NCBI GenBank assembly: GCA_017397885.1
Contig: JAFQHQ010000172.1
Coordinates: forward strand, 1 to 54,184
Reading direction: 5' to 3'
From: Clostridia bacterium
Lineage (GTDB): Bacteria > Bacillota > Clostridia > UMGS1810
Length of the DNA stretch: 54,184 nucleotides
The position numbers and the translations under genes were made by a program. The notes beneath the pieces are model-generated. The model had not been told where the DNA came from. It was given only the letters and a program-made list of their open reading frames with translations, and searched no databases. This document shows, piece after piece, positions 8,440 through 17,294 of the stretch (position 1 is the stretch's first letter; each line of letters begins with the position of its first letter).

Positions 8440-8940
8440 ATGAGTATAAAAAAATGGCACATATGCGGATTTGTGTTTATTGTTGTTATGGGCACGTTGC
8501 TTCATTTTGCATATGATATTTCAGGTGAGTGTAGGTTTGTTGGATATGTTGCAACGGTTAATGAAAGTGTGTGGGAACATCTCAAACTTATTTTCTGGCC
8601 CGGATTCATTTTTTCATTTGCGGAGTATTTGTCATACGGCAAAAAAGAAAATGATTTTTATATGGTTAAACTTGTTTCAATTTTTTGTTCAATGGCTTTT
8701 GTTGTTATGGGTTTTTATACCTATTCGGGTATTCTCGGGTTCAATTTGATGACAATTGATGTTCTGATCTTTATAATGGGAGTTTTTGTGTGTCAGTTAT
8801 TAAGCTACAAACTTTTTGCCGCTAAATCAAGTAATGATAAGTCGGATAATTTCAGAGGTTTTGTGCTTTTGGTTTTTATTGCTTTGTGTTTTGTTATGTG
8901 GACGTACAATCCTTTAGAACTTGGCATTTTCTGGGGATAA
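8440..8940 (+). CDS. DUF6512-type integral membrane protein
   Basis: A 166-residue membrane protein with about five hydrophobic segments. The opening (KKWHICGF...GTLLHFAYD...NESVWEHLKLIFWP) resembles the DUF6512 family found in Clostridia; the function is unknown. The conserved SVWEHLK segment between the first two membrane spans looks like a functional loop. The start at 8440 is preferred over upstream in-frame codons because those lie inside the preceding terminator, and AGGTGAG at 8429-8435 is well spaced. It appears to be a single-gene unit. Confidence 0.75.
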   Translation: MSIKKWHICGFVFIVVMGTLLHFAYDISGECRFVGYVATVNESVWEHLKLIFWPGFIFSFAEYLSYGKKENDFYMVKLVSIFCSMAFVVMGFYTYSGILGFNLMTIDVLIFIMGVFVCQLLSYKLFAAKSSNDKSDNFRGFVLLVFIALCFVMWTYNPLELGIFWG

Positions 8941-8999
8941 ACAGTTTTGATAAGGAAAAATATTCGCCTGTTTGTAAATTATTTGTTAAAAATGAGAAA

Positions 9000-9064
9000 A
9001 ACCGCAGTTAAACAATTGACTTTTTACATAAGTGTGTTATAATAAAAAATACTTAACTGCGGTT
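9000..9064 (+). promoter_or_regulatory. MarR operator pair around efflux operon promoter
   Basis: AACCGCAGTTAA (9000-9011) and TTAACTGCGGTT (9053-9064) are exact reverse complements that bracket a promoter, TTGACT (9016-9021) and TATAAT (9038-9043), with a 16-base spacer. The downstream copy is itself a palindrome of the form AATA-n-TTAAC-tgcg-GTTAA-n-TATT, the size and symmetry expected for a MarR dimer site. Binding at both would block the promoter, so autorepression of the operon is inferred. Confidence 0.8.
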
Positions 9065-9104
9065 AAATATTTACCGTGGAAAATATTGATTCGAGAGGGA
9101 TTTT

Positions 9105-9593
9105 ATGAACAGACTTTATGATGAAATTGAAAAGTTTGTGGGAGTGCTGAAATACGCTGATGTCATGAAAAATATAGAATGTGATCTCAGCGCTTCCGAG
9201 GTGATTTTGCTCAGGTGCATTCACAATCTTTCGGGGCAATCCGAAAATGGCAGGGCAGATGTATCGGATATTATTGATTCGCTTTCGGTCAGCGCACAGG
9301 CTGTGTCAAAAAACTTTCGCGGACTTGAGAAAAAGGGATACATTGAAAGATTGCCCAATAAACAGGATCGCCGTCGTACTGAAGTGTTTTTGACTGATGA
9401 AGGGTATGGTTTGTATGAATGCTTTCAGCGATGTGTGACGCAGTTTTCCGAAAGGGTGTTCAGTAGCTTTGAAGAAGATGAATACAATGAATTATTGCGT
9501 CTTATCCCGAAACTTCGAACAGTATATACTCAGCAGATTTCCGAGTTAAGAAATGCCGATATGACTTTAAATAAAGAAAGGACAGCAAAATGA
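9105..9593 (+). CDS. MarR-family transcriptional repressor
   Basis: A 162-residue winged helix-turn-helix regulator. The DNA-binding core is at about residues 55-105 (VSDIIDSLSVSAQAVSKNFRGLEKKGYIERLPNKQDRRRTEVFLT), including the typical wing motif DRRRTEVFLT. MarR proteins release their operators when a toxic or phenolic compound binds at the dimer interface. Its stop overlaps the start of the RND pump gene by four bases (ATGA), so it is the first gene of the efflux operon and most likely the local repressor acting on the palindromes at 9000-9064. The inducer is unknown. Confidence 0.93.
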   Translation: MNRLYDEIEKFVGVLKYADVMKNIECDLSASEVILLRCIHNLSGQSENGRADVSDIIDSLSVSAQAVSKNFRGLEKKGYIERLPNKQDRRRTEVFLTDEGYGLYECFQRCVTQFSERVFSSFEEDEYNELLRLIPKLRTVYTQQISELRNADMTLNKERTAK

Positions 9594-12500
9594 AACTACA
9601 TGAAATTTCGGTAAAAAAACCGGTTGCGGTTGTAATGGTAATTTTGATGTTTGCCGTAATTGGACTTTATGCTCTTACAATGCTTCCGATTGAACTTACG
9701 CCAAACATGGACCTTTCAATGGCAATTGTGGCAACCCAATATACCAATGTTGGCAGTGAAGAAGTAGAAACAATGATTACCAAGCCGATTGAAGGTGCTA
9801 TTTCCAGCATAAGCGGTGTTGATACGGTAACGAGTCAGAGTTCCGAGGGGATATCGCTTGTCATGGTTCAGTTTTCAAGTGGCACCGACATGGACAAGGC
9901 AACGGCTGACATGGAAAGCAGTATAAATATGATAGAATCATTTTTGCCGGAAGATGCCGGTGATCCAATGGTTCTTAAGCTTGATACCGACATGCTGGCA
10001 ACGGCACAGTTCAGCATTTCATATGAAGGCTATGACCTTGTTCAGACAAAGCAGTTTGTTGACGATACTCTTGAGGCGAAATTAAAATCTGTAAACGGCG
10101 TGGCAAATGTCTCTGTAACAGGTGCACAGAACCGTCAGATTGATGTGTATATCAATCCTTCAAAGCTTTACGATTATAACATGACTATGACCGATGTTGC
10201 TACATCCATAGCAGCGCAAAATCAAAATTTGCCGGCAGGAACAACAAACGCTTTAGGCAAAAAGCTCTCGGCTCGAATGCTTGGTAAATTTGAAAGCATT
10301 GAAGACCTTGAATCGGTTCCTCTTATGACAAAAACCGGACAAGTTATTAATCTTAAAGATATTGCAACCGTTAAAGATTCGTATTCGGATATTGACTCTA
10401 TTGCAAGACTTGATGACTCCGATGCGATTTCCATAACAATTTCCAAAGAATCCGATGCAAACACAGTTGATGTTGTAAAGGGGATTTATAAGGTGCTTGA
10501 TGATATGCATGCAACTAACCCCAAATTTACATACAACATGACAATGGAGCAGGGAACAATGATTGAAGAGGCGGTAAATTCTGTTGCCGACAACGCTATA
10601 ACAGGTGCATTTCTTGCAGTCATTATTCTTTTGCTGTTCCTTGGAAGCATGAAAAGTTCGCTGGTTATTGGTATTTCAATGCCGGTTTCAATTGTAACAA
10701 CGTTCATAGGAATGTATTTTTCAGGTATGTCACTGAATGTTGTTTCTCTTGGAGGACTTGCTCTTGGTGTGGGAATGCTTGTTGACAATGCTGTTGTTGT
10801 AATTGAAAACATATCCAGACATCGCTCGCTTGGTCTTGATCCAAAAGATGCCGCGATAAAAGGCTCTGGTGAGGTGGTTGGTGCAGTCGTTGCATCGGTT
10901 CTTACAACATGTATCGTATATGTGCCAATCATTTTCATAGACAACATGGTAGCGATAATGTTTAAGCAGCTTGCATTCAGCATTATCTTCTCACAGATTG
11001 CATCACTTCTTGTAACATTTCTTCTTATTCCGATGTTTTCTTCAAAAATCAAACCGGAAAGCGAAAAGAAATCACGCATCAAAAAAATATTTGTTCCCTT
11101 TGAACGGTTTATGGAATTTTGTTACAAGTTATATGAGAAGTCCATGAAATTTATACTCAGACACAGAAAATCTTTTGTAGCAATTGTACTTGCAATATTT
11201 GCTGTGTGTATGGTGGTTTTAGGTTCAATAGGCATGGAACTCATCCCCTCAACAGATTCGGGAACAGTTACCGTAAGTGCAACACTTCCGAGCGGAACAC
11301 CCCTTGAAAAAACAGATGAAACTGCCCTTAAGATTGAAGAAATTATAAAACAAAACAAAAATGTTGAGCATGTTTTCTCTCTTGTGGGGTCATCCGGTGA
11401 TGCTGCAAGCACACTCATGGGCTCGGGGGCAGAAAATACAGTTTCCATAACCGTTGCCCTGAAAGATATTTCTCAAAGAAAGGATTCTTCGGAGGATGTG
11501 GTATATCAACTTCGAACAGCACTTAAGGATATTTCCGGTGCTCAGGTTGAGGTTTCTACTCAGAGCATGGCAATGGCTTCCATGGCGTCCGATGAAATGA
11601 GCATCCAATTCAGTGCAAATGATGATGAAAAACTTGAGGAATATGTTCTTGAAGCACAGAAGGTTCTTGCAGGTGTTGACGGAGTTGCGGAAACTTCAAC
11701 GTCAATTGCAGATACAAATTATGAACTTCATGTACGTCCCAACCGTGATAAAGCAATGAGATACGGACTTACTCCTGCACAGACGGCTACAATGGTAAAC
11801 GGTATTATCTCGGGAATGACAGCTTCCAGATATTCCGAAAACGGAAGTGAATATGACATTAAACTGAAATATCCGGATGATTATGCAAACTCAATGGAAA
11901 AGCTCAAAGAACTCAGAGTGAGCACACCCACAGGAACATGGGTTTCTTTGGAGGATATTGCCGACATAGGCATAGAAGAGGGTTATACAACGCTCACAAG
12001 AGTTGATCAGCGAAGAGTAATTACACTGTATGGTAAATTATACGGAACGGACCTTGCAACGGCAACAGATGAGTTTAACAAAGCCATAAAAGATATTGAT
12101 ACTCCCGACGGCATACTTCGCGAATCTGCTGGTACTTACGAGGTTATGGTCGATGCAATCAGTCAGCTTGGAGTTGCAATACTGCTTGGTATTTTGCTTA
12201 TGTATATGATTATGGCGGCACAGTTTGGTAATCTTTCTCAACCGCTGATTATACTTGGCACAATACCGCTTGCTATGATTGGTGTGGTTCTTTCACTGGT
12301 GATTTCTTCCGGCAAACTTTCGGCTGTTTCGTGTGTCGGAATTCTTATGCTGATGGGTATTGTTGTTAACAATGCTATTGTGCTTATAGAGTTTATCAAT
12401 CAATCCAGAAAAGATAATCCCGATGCCGATCGTGATGAACTTATTATCAAGGCGGGCATCACCAGAATGAGACCAATTCTCATGACATCACTTACATCAA

Positions 12501-12715
12501 TTCTCGGATTTCTTCCCATGGCAATGACAAGCGAAGGCGGTTCTGCTCTAATGCAACCGCTGGCAATTGTTCTCATGGGCGGACTTTTGGTAGGAACTTT
12601 CCTTACGCTCTATGTTATTCCGTCAATTTATGCTATGTTTGACAACGTGAGCTCAAAACACAAGCTGAGAAAAGAAAAACGACTTGCCAAAAAAATGGCG
12701 GTGAAAGGAGAATAA
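9590..12715 (+). CDS. RND-family efflux transporter (HAE1/AcrB-like)
   Basis: A 1041-residue proton-driven exporter subunit. It shows the duplicated RND plan: a first transmembrane helix at residues 12-32, a large extracytoplasmic loop to about 330, a block of helices to about 550, a second loop and a final block from about 860. The motif LVDNAVVVIEN (about residue 400) contains the conserved proton-relay Asp; the second Asp of the AcrB DD pair is Asn, as in many non-proteobacterial members. The region VVNNAIVLIEFIN marks the matching second-half helix. It should sit in the cytoplasmic membrane and work with the downstream TolC-like protein and adaptor. The substrate is unknown, but MarR control suggests drugs or other toxic amphiphiles. 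Confidence 0.95.
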   Translation: MKLHEISVKKPVAVVMVILMFAVIGLYALTMLPIELTPNMDLSMAIVATQYTNVGSEEVETMITKPIEGAISSISGVDTVTSQSSEGISLVMVQFSSGTDMDKATADMESSINMIESFLPEDAGDPMVLKLDTDMLATAQFSISYEGYDLVQTKQFVDDTLEAKLKSVNGVANVSVTGAQNRQIDVYINPSKLYDYNMTMTDVATSIAAQNQNLPAGTTNALGKKLSARMLGKFESIEDLESVPLMTKTGQVINLKDIATVKDSYSDIDSIARLDDSDAISITISKESDANTVDVVKGIYKVLDDMHATNPKFTYNMTMEQGTMIEEAVNSVADNAITGAFLAVIILLLFLGSMKSSLVIGISMPVSIVTTFIGMYFSGMSLNVVSLGGLALGVGMLVDNAVVVIENISRHRSLGLDPKDAAIKGSGEVVGAVVASVLTTCIVYVPIIFIDNMVAIMFKQLAFSIIFSQIASLLVTFLLIPMFSSKIKPESEKKSRIKKIFVPFERFMEFCYKLYEKSMKFILRHRKSFVAIVLAIFAVCMVVLGSIGMELIPSTDSGTVTVSATLPSGTPLEKTDETALKIEEIIKQNKNVEHVFSLVGSSGDAASTLMGSGAENTVSITVALKDISQRKDSSEDVVYQLRTALKDISGAQVEVSTQSMAMASMASDEMSIQFSANDDEKLEEYVLEAQKVLAGVDGVAETSTSIADTNYELHVRPNRDKAMRYGLTPAQTATMVNGIISGMTASRYSENGSEYDIKLKYPDDYANSMEKLKELRVSTPTGTWVSLEDIADIGIEEGYTTLTRVDQRRVITLYGKLYGTDLATATDEFNKAIKDIDTPDGILRESAGTYEVMVDAISQLGVAILLGILLMYMIMAAQFGNLSQPLIILGTIPLAMIGVVLSLVISSGKLSAVSCVGILMLMGIVVNNAIVLIEFINQSRKDNPDADRDELIIKAGITRMRPILMTSLTSILGFLPMAMTSEGGSALMQPLAIVLMGGLLVGTFLTLYVIPSIYAMFDNVSSKHKLRKEKRLAKKMAVKGE

Positions 12716-12717
12716 CA

Positions 12718-13884
12718 ATGATCAAGAAAATATCAAAACTTTTGTTGATTTGTATTATATTAACATCGCTTACTGTACATGCATCGCAAAATGAAGTTCC
12801 TCTTCAAAATGATGAAGTTGAAACAGCCGCAAATGAAGCCTTAACTTCAGCCGAAGCAGAACCTGTGGTATATACACTTACTCTTGCCGATGCAATTGCA
12901 ATGGCTGCAAAAGACAGTTCACAACTTGCAGTATGTGATATAAATAAACAGAGCCTGCAAAAACAGCGTAACGATGCCGCCGGACAGCAACGAGACTCAA
13001 AAAATATCCCTGTATACATGAATAAGAATTTCGAATTGATGTTTGTGAAAAAGGGATATTATGTAAGTATGTTCGATAAATACATCTTGCTTGCCGATGA
13101 TGAAAAAGCAAAGGTTTATGCATCCATAGCATATGATACAACTCAAAAGTATTTTACCTACAAAAATTCTCTGGCTCTTTTGGAAGCGGCAGAAAACGGT
13201 CTGGAGAGAGCAAAAGAGAATCTTGAGATTATAAATCAAAAATATGCACTTGGAATGTGTGCAAGACTTGAAGTTACCAATGCCGAGATAGCAAGAGATG
13301 AGTGCATTGCAAATGTGACACAAAGTCAACATAATACAGATTTGTGCAAAGACAGTTTAAAAATTTGTCTTAACATAGAAGAAGACTGTGAGTTTATTCT
13401 TACCGATGAGATTGAGGTAAATGAATTCAACGCAGAGCTTGAAACCGACACACAAAATGCTTTAACAACAAGATATGATGTTAAAGCTCTGAAAACATCT
13501 TCAGATCTTGCCGAAGAGTATTTTTCAATAACAAAAGGCCTGAATGAAGACAGCGTTACATATTATTCTGCTTATGCAGATTATACTGAAAGCATATATA
13601 ACTATGACAACGGTGTAAAAAATATTAAATTGGGAATAAAAAGCTCATATTACAATGCAATTGATGCACACGGTGCAACACAAATTGCAAAACAAAAGGT
13701 GGAATTTTTGAAAAGTCAATATGAAGTCAGCAAACTTCAATTTGAAATGGGAATGATTACGAACATTGTCCTCAGTTCAAAATCCGATGAATTGACGGCA
13801 GCTGAAATTGCATATAACAATTGTTTGCTTACAGAAAAGCTTGCTGTAGAAAACTATAATTACCAGATAACTATAGGCATATAA
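12718..13884 (+). CDS. TolC-like outer-component protein
   Basis: A 388-residue exported protein with a signal peptide (to about VHASQ, residue 23) and two TolC-type helical repeats: LTLADAIAMAAKDS near residue 55 and the helical stretch ENLEIINQKYALGMCARLEVTNAEIA, mirrored late by SQYEVSKLQFEMGMITNIVLSSKSDEL. In diderm bacteria TolC forms the outer membrane channel of RND pumps. This one is about 100 residues shorter than E. coli TolC, and I see no clear β-barrel segments. It starts two bases after the pump gene with AAGGAG upstream, so it is clearly part of the operon. Its job in an apparently monoderm cell is unclear; it may form a wall-spanning helical conduit. Confidence 0.85.
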   Translation: MIKKISKLLLICIILTSLTVHASQNEVPLQNDEVETAANEALTSAEAEPVVYTLTLADAIAMAAKDSSQLAVCDINKQSLQKQRNDAAGQQRDSKNIPVYMNKNFELMFVKKGYYVSMFDKYILLADDEKAKVYASIAYDTTQKYFTYKNSLALLEAAENGLERAKENLEIINQKYALGMCARLEVTNAEIARDECIANVTQSQHNTDLCKDSLKICLNIEEDCEFILTDEIEVNEFNAELETDTQNALTTRYDVKALKTSSDLAEEYFSITKGLNEDSVTYYSAYADYTESIYNYDNGVKNIKLGIKSSYYNAIDAHGATQIAKQKVEFLKSQYEVSKLQFEMGMITNIVLSSKSDELTAAEIAYNNCLLTEKLAVENYNYQITIGI

Positions 13885-13896
13885 GGGAGTAAAGTT

Positions 13897-15300
13897 ATGA
13901 ACAAAAAAATTATTGCAAGTCTTCTTTGCGTTGTTTTTGCTTTCTTTTGCGGATGCGGTGGAAAAGAAGAAAAAGTCGAAACCGAAGTAAAAACAGGAAC
14001 AAACGTAACAAGCTATAATGTTCAGTATGGTGACATAGAATCTGTTGTGTCGTATACCGGAACACTTCAGGCTTCGGAAAGCGTAAATCTTTCTGCAAAG
14101 GTGAGTTCAAAGGCGGAAACCCTTTTTGCCAAAGAGGGTGATTATGTTAATGCGGGAGATACGCTTCTCCAGCTTGACAAAACCGATATTGAGCTGGCAT
14201 ACAATCAGGCAAAAGCGGCATATGACAGTGCAGTTGCGGGCTATAACGCTGTTGTAAATTCATCATCAAAACAGCAGACATCTCAGGCAAACCAAGCACT
14301 TGTTAACGCACAAACCGCATATAATCAGGCAAAAACAAACTACGATCTTGAAAAAACATTGTATGAAAATGCCTCAAATGTAAAAATTGCAAAACAAAAC
14401 TATGACGACGCAAAAGCTAACTATGACCGAGTTGTTCAGCTTTTTAACATGGGTGGTGCAAGTCAGCTTGATGTTGATAATGCATATTCTGCAATGTATT
14501 CGGCAGAACAAAACTATATCAGTGTTGATGCAACAGCTTCAGCTCCGCTAAATGCCGCAAAACTGGCTCTTGACAATGCTGAAAATGCCCTTAACACAGC
14601 AAGAGAGAATATAGGACTCACAGAGGGGTCCACCGAAGCATCGGCAGAAACGGCGCAGGCTTCAGTTAATTCGGCAAAGGCTGCTCTCGATATTGCCCAA
14701 AATAATCTAAATAACACAACAATCACTGCTCCGATTTCGGGATATATTTCGGTGTGCAGTGTCAGTGAGGGACAACTTGTCGGTGCAGGAACTCCTATAT
14801 ATGAGATTAAGAATGCTGCTTTGGTGGATGTGGAAATCAATGTTACCGACTCGATAATTCCCATGATTACAATTGGAACAAAAGCTAATATTTCCATACC
14901 ATCAGCCAAGATTGACAATATAGAAGGCAGTGTAACCATGATTGACCCCATAAAAGATGATATGACAGGGTTATACAAAATAAAAGTCAGCATTGATAAT
15001 TCGGAAAATCGTGTAAATGTGGGCATGGTAGCTGATGTTAAACTTACGACTGCAAGCCTTTCCGATATAATTAAAGTCCCATCCGAAGCTCTTATAAATG
15101 AGGCAGATTCCTACTTTGTGTATGTGGCTAAGGATGATGTAGCTGAAAAAAGACAGATTATCACGGGAGTATCAGACGGTGTTTACACAGAAGTTGTGTC
15201 GGGCCTGGAAATAGATGAAACAGTTGTTGTGGAAGGAAAGGATTATCTTTCCGAGACCAACAATGAAATTTCGGTTACCGGAGAATGGATTGAAAATTAA
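13897..15300 (+). CDS. RND efflux adaptor subunit (HlyD/MFP family lipoprotein)
   Basis: A 467-residue membrane fusion protein. The N-terminus has a lipobox (FFCGC), predicting a lipid anchor in the cytoplasmic membrane. A first half-lipoyl segment is near residue 50-85, then a long Ala/Asn-rich helical hairpin from about 90 to 260 (repeated NQAKAAYDSA-type heptads), a second lipoyl half (TITAPISGYISVCSVSEGQLV), a β-barrel domain and a membrane-proximal domain to the end. It links the RND pump to the TolC-like protein. It is the last gene of the operon and is followed by a strong terminator. The unusually long α-hairpin fits a partner that does not have a standard short periplasm. Confidence 0.92.
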   Translation: MNKKIIASLLCVVFAFFCGCGGKEEKVETEVKTGTNVTSYNVQYGDIESVVSYTGTLQASESVNLSAKVSSKAETLFAKEGDYVNAGDTLLQLDKTDIELAYNQAKAAYDSAVAGYNAVVNSSSKQQTSQANQALVNAQTAYNQAKTNYDLEKTLYENASNVKIAKQNYDDAKANYDRVVQLFNMGGASQLDVDNAYSAMYSAEQNYISVDATASAPLNAAKLALDNAENALNTARENIGLTEGSTEASAETAQASVNSAKAALDIAQNNLNNTTITAPISGYISVCSVSEGQLVGAGTPIYEIKNAALVDVEINVTDSIIPMITIGTKANISIPSAKIDNIEGSVTMIDPIKDDMTGLYKIKVSIDNSENRVNVGMVADVKLTTASLSDIIKVPSEALINEADSYFVYVAKDDVAEKRQIITGVSDGVYTEVVSGLEIDETVVVEGKDYLSETNNEISVTGEWIEN

Positions 15301-15304
15301 TTTT

Positions 15305-15350
15305 AAAAACAGACTTTTGCCGTGTTTTTTGCGCAAAAGTCTGTTTTTTA
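15305..15350 (+). terminator. Terminator closing the efflux operon
   Basis: AAAAACAGACTTTTGC (15305-15320) pairs with GCAAAAGTCTGTTTTT (from 15333), followed by further T residues. Confidence 0.92.
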
Positions 15351-15383
15351 GGCTTGATATTGATATGAAAATGAAAAAAATAC

Positions 15384-15411
15384 TTGCTTTTTTTCGGGAT
15401 TTTGATATACT
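15384..15411 (+). promoter_or_regulatory. Putative promoter of PfkB kinase gene
   Basis: TTGCTT (15384-15389) and TATACT (15406-15411) are separated by 16 bases, just ahead of the kinase gene with its GGAGG site at about 15442. Confidence 0.5.
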
Positions 15412-15454
15412 AATAATATGTAATTATAATGACTTGACTTTGGAGGATAAATAA

Positions 15455-16537
15455 ATGAAATACTCAGAAAACTTTGCAGCAAGAAAAGATGTGCTTCAGA
15501 GCAAAAAGGTAAGCATCGGCTTTGACGGATTTGTAGATCTTGTAATTCGTCCCGTCAAAACACGTACTGATGAAAAAACCTGCACATATTTTCCGACAAT
15601 AGACCAGTTTGGCGAAAAGATAACAAGCCTTGCAGGAAGAAGCGGAAATATCGAACTCATTGTCACTGACACTGCCTTTGGCGGTTGTGGTCCTCACTAT
15701 GCAAACGGTCTTGCAAACATGGGTGTTAACTGCATGTGTGTTGGTGCTATGGGTTATCCTGAGGTTAACCCTGTTTTCAATCTCAATCCCAACTGCAAAA
15801 TTGAAAGCATCAGTGAGCCGGGTTATTCTTATGTTTTTGAATTTGGTGACGGTAAGGTTATCATGAGCGATATTGAAAAAATCAGTCAGCTCACATGGGA
15901 TGATCTTATTTCAAGAATAAGCGTTGATGAGCTTGTGAAAAGATTTGATGATGCCGACATCATTACTCTTGTGAACTGGAGCTATCTTGTCCATTTCCAT
16001 GAGATTTATGAAAAATTCCTCGAAATTATTATGCCACGTCTCTCCAAAAAAGACAGAAAAATATATATTGATATTGCCGATTGTGCAAAACGTGATGGTG
16101 AAGAAATCAAATCTGCTCTCAAAATGTTTGGTCGCTACTCTGAATATGCACCCACATATCTTGGTCTCAATAAAAGCGAAGCTATGGTTATGCATTCGGT
16201 TCTCGCAGAGGGTGACTACGAAGGTTCTCTTCCCATTGCAAGAAAAATCAAAGAGTTCTCAGGCATCGGCACAGTTATCATTCACCCTGTTGACAGCTCC
16301 GCTGCAGTGTTTGACGGTGGTGAAATTGAAGTTCAGGGCATCCTTTGCGAAAATCCCAAAAAGACAACCGGTGGCGGTGATAATTTTAACTCCGGTTTCT
16401 GTGCTGGTCTTTTGGCAGGTCTTGATATTGAAAGCTGTCTCATCAGTGGTATGACAACATCATATCTTTATGTTAAAAACGGAAAATGTAACAGCTTCGA
16501 AGACATTTGTGAAGCAATGAAAATGTATGATAAATAA
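15455..16537 (+). CDS. PfkB-family carbohydrate kinase
   Basis: A 360-residue cytoplasmic sugar kinase of the ribokinase/PfkB superfamily. The early GFDGFVDL and GGCGPHYANGLANMG segments form the sugar-binding lid region, and the C-terminal TTGGGDNFNSGF (about residues 306-317) is the PfkB signature 2, whose Asp is the catalytic base and whose glycines form the anion hole. The enzyme transfers phosphate from ATP to a sugar hydroxyl; the sugar cannot be told from sequence. It is a single gene with its own promoter and terminator. The C-ending codon use matches that of the NagB-like and DUF4838 genes, which suggests good expression. Confidence 0.88.
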   Translation: MKYSENFAARKDVLQSKKVSIGFDGFVDLVIRPVKTRTDEKTCTYFPTIDQFGEKITSLAGRSGNIELIVTDTAFGGCGPHYANGLANMGVNCMCVGAMGYPEVNPVFNLNPNCKIESISEPGYSYVFEFGDGKVIMSDIEKISQLTWDDLISRISVDELVKRFDDADIITLVNWSYLVHFHEIYEKFLEIIMPRLSKKDRKIYIDIADCAKRDGEEIKSALKMFGRYSEYAPTYLGLNKSEAMVMHSVLAEGDYEGSLPIARKIKEFSGIGTVIIHPVDSSAAVFDGGEIEVQGILCENPKKTTGGGDNFNSGFCAGLLAGLDIESCLISGMTTSYLYVKNGKCNSFEDICEAMKMYDK

Positions 16538-16546
16538 TTGTGTTAT

Positions 16547-16585
16547 AAATCGGGCCGGAAATTATTTTGACAGCCCGATTTTTTC
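16547..16585 (+). terminator. Terminator after PfkB kinase
   Basis: AATCGGGC (16548-16555) pairs with GCCCGATT (16573-16580), followed by TTTTTC. Confidence 0.9.
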
Positions 16586-16671
16586 TGTACAGGAAAAATA
16601 ATAATTATGTTGTCTTGCAGAATTTTTTAAAAACTTTGGATTTTCTTATTTGACAATAATTACAATCGATA

Positions 16672-16699
16672 TTGACTTTTATCGAAAATCGTATATAAT
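16672..16699 (+). promoter_or_regulatory. Promoter of redox pair
   Basis: TTGACT (16672-16677), a 16-base spacer and TATAAT (16694-16699) precede the FTR-like/thioredoxin genes. The start codon at 16725 leaves a leader of about 20 bases. Confidence 0.7.
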
Positions 16700-16724
16700 A
16701 GAATATATGATGGGAGATGGTTGT

Positions 16725-16922
16725 ATGAAAGTTACATTGAACACAGACAAAGAAGTTGTAAAAACAGTTAAAGACGGCCTCAAGGCAAAAGGCGGCTATT
16801 GCCCTTGCAGACTTGAGATAAACGAAGATAACAAATGCATGTGCAAGGAATTTAGAGATCAGATTGCCGATCCGGATTTCGAAGGTTACTGCCATTGCAT
16901 GCTTTATTATAAATCAAAATAA
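16725..16922 (+). CDS. Ferredoxin-thioredoxin reductase catalytic-chain-like protein
   Basis: A 65-residue cytoplasmic protein with three Cys-X-Cys motifs: CPC (residues 26-28), CMC (38-40) and CHC (56-58). This is the signature of the ferredoxin-thioredoxin reductase catalytic β chain, in which a 4Fe-4S cluster next to a redox disulfide passes electrons from ferredoxin to thioredoxin. The spacing from first to last motif (27 residues) equals that of the plant enzyme, while the middle motif is shifted. Thioredoxin follows after 19 bases, so the pair most likely forms a reduction relay. The start at 16725 is set by GGGAGATGG just upstream. No variable (α) subunit gene is seen nearby. Confidence 0.85.
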   Translation: MKVTLNTDKEVVKTVKDGLKAKGGYCPCRLEINEDNKCMCKEFRDQIADPDFEGYCHCMLYYKSK

Positions 16923-16941
16923 AATTGCGGAGGTAAATAAA

Positions 16942-17253
16942 ATGTCAGAGATTATAATTACACAAGAGAATTTCGAATCTGAAGTATTAAAATCATCAAT
17001 TCCTGTTGTTGTTGATTTTTGGGCACCGTGGTGCGGACCGTGTAAAATGCTTGCACCGGTTCTTGCAGAATTTGCAGACGATCATGAGGGAAGCATTAAG
17101 GTAGGCAAAATAAATGTGGACGAGCAGCCCCTTCTTGCTGCACAATTCGGTATTATCAGCATTCCAACCGTCATGGCTTTTGAAAATGGCGAGAAAGTAA
17201 ATCAGATTGTCGGATTTTGCACAAAAGCAGAGCTTGAAGAACTTGTTAAATAA
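16942..17253 (+). CDS. trxA: Thioredoxin
   Basis: A 103-residue thioredoxin with the active site WCGPC (Cys31, Cys34), the preceding VVVDFWAP strand, the cis-proline loop SIPTV and the FENGEKV turn. It reduces protein disulfides in the cytoplasm. GCGGAGG lies just before the ATG at 16942. It is the second gene of a two-gene unit with the FTR-like protein, which suggests reduction by ferredoxin as well as, or instead of, NADPH through TrxB. A bidirectional terminator follows. Confidence 0.96.
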   Translation: MSEIIITQENFESEVLKSSIPVVVDFWAPWCGPCKMLAPVLAEFADDHEGSIKVGKINVDEQPLLAAQFGIISIPTVMAFENGEKVNQIVGFCTKAELEELVK

Positions 17254-17256
17254 ATC

Positions 17257-17294
17257 AAAAAACCGCAGATTATTCGAAAAATCTGCGGTTTTTT
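17257..17294. terminator. Bidirectional terminator between trxA and queT
   Basis: AAAAAACCGCAGAT (17257-17270) pairs with ATCTGCGGTTTTTT (17281-17294). The flanking A and T runs allow it to stop transcripts from both convergent genes; it overlaps the end of queT. Confidence 0.9.
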
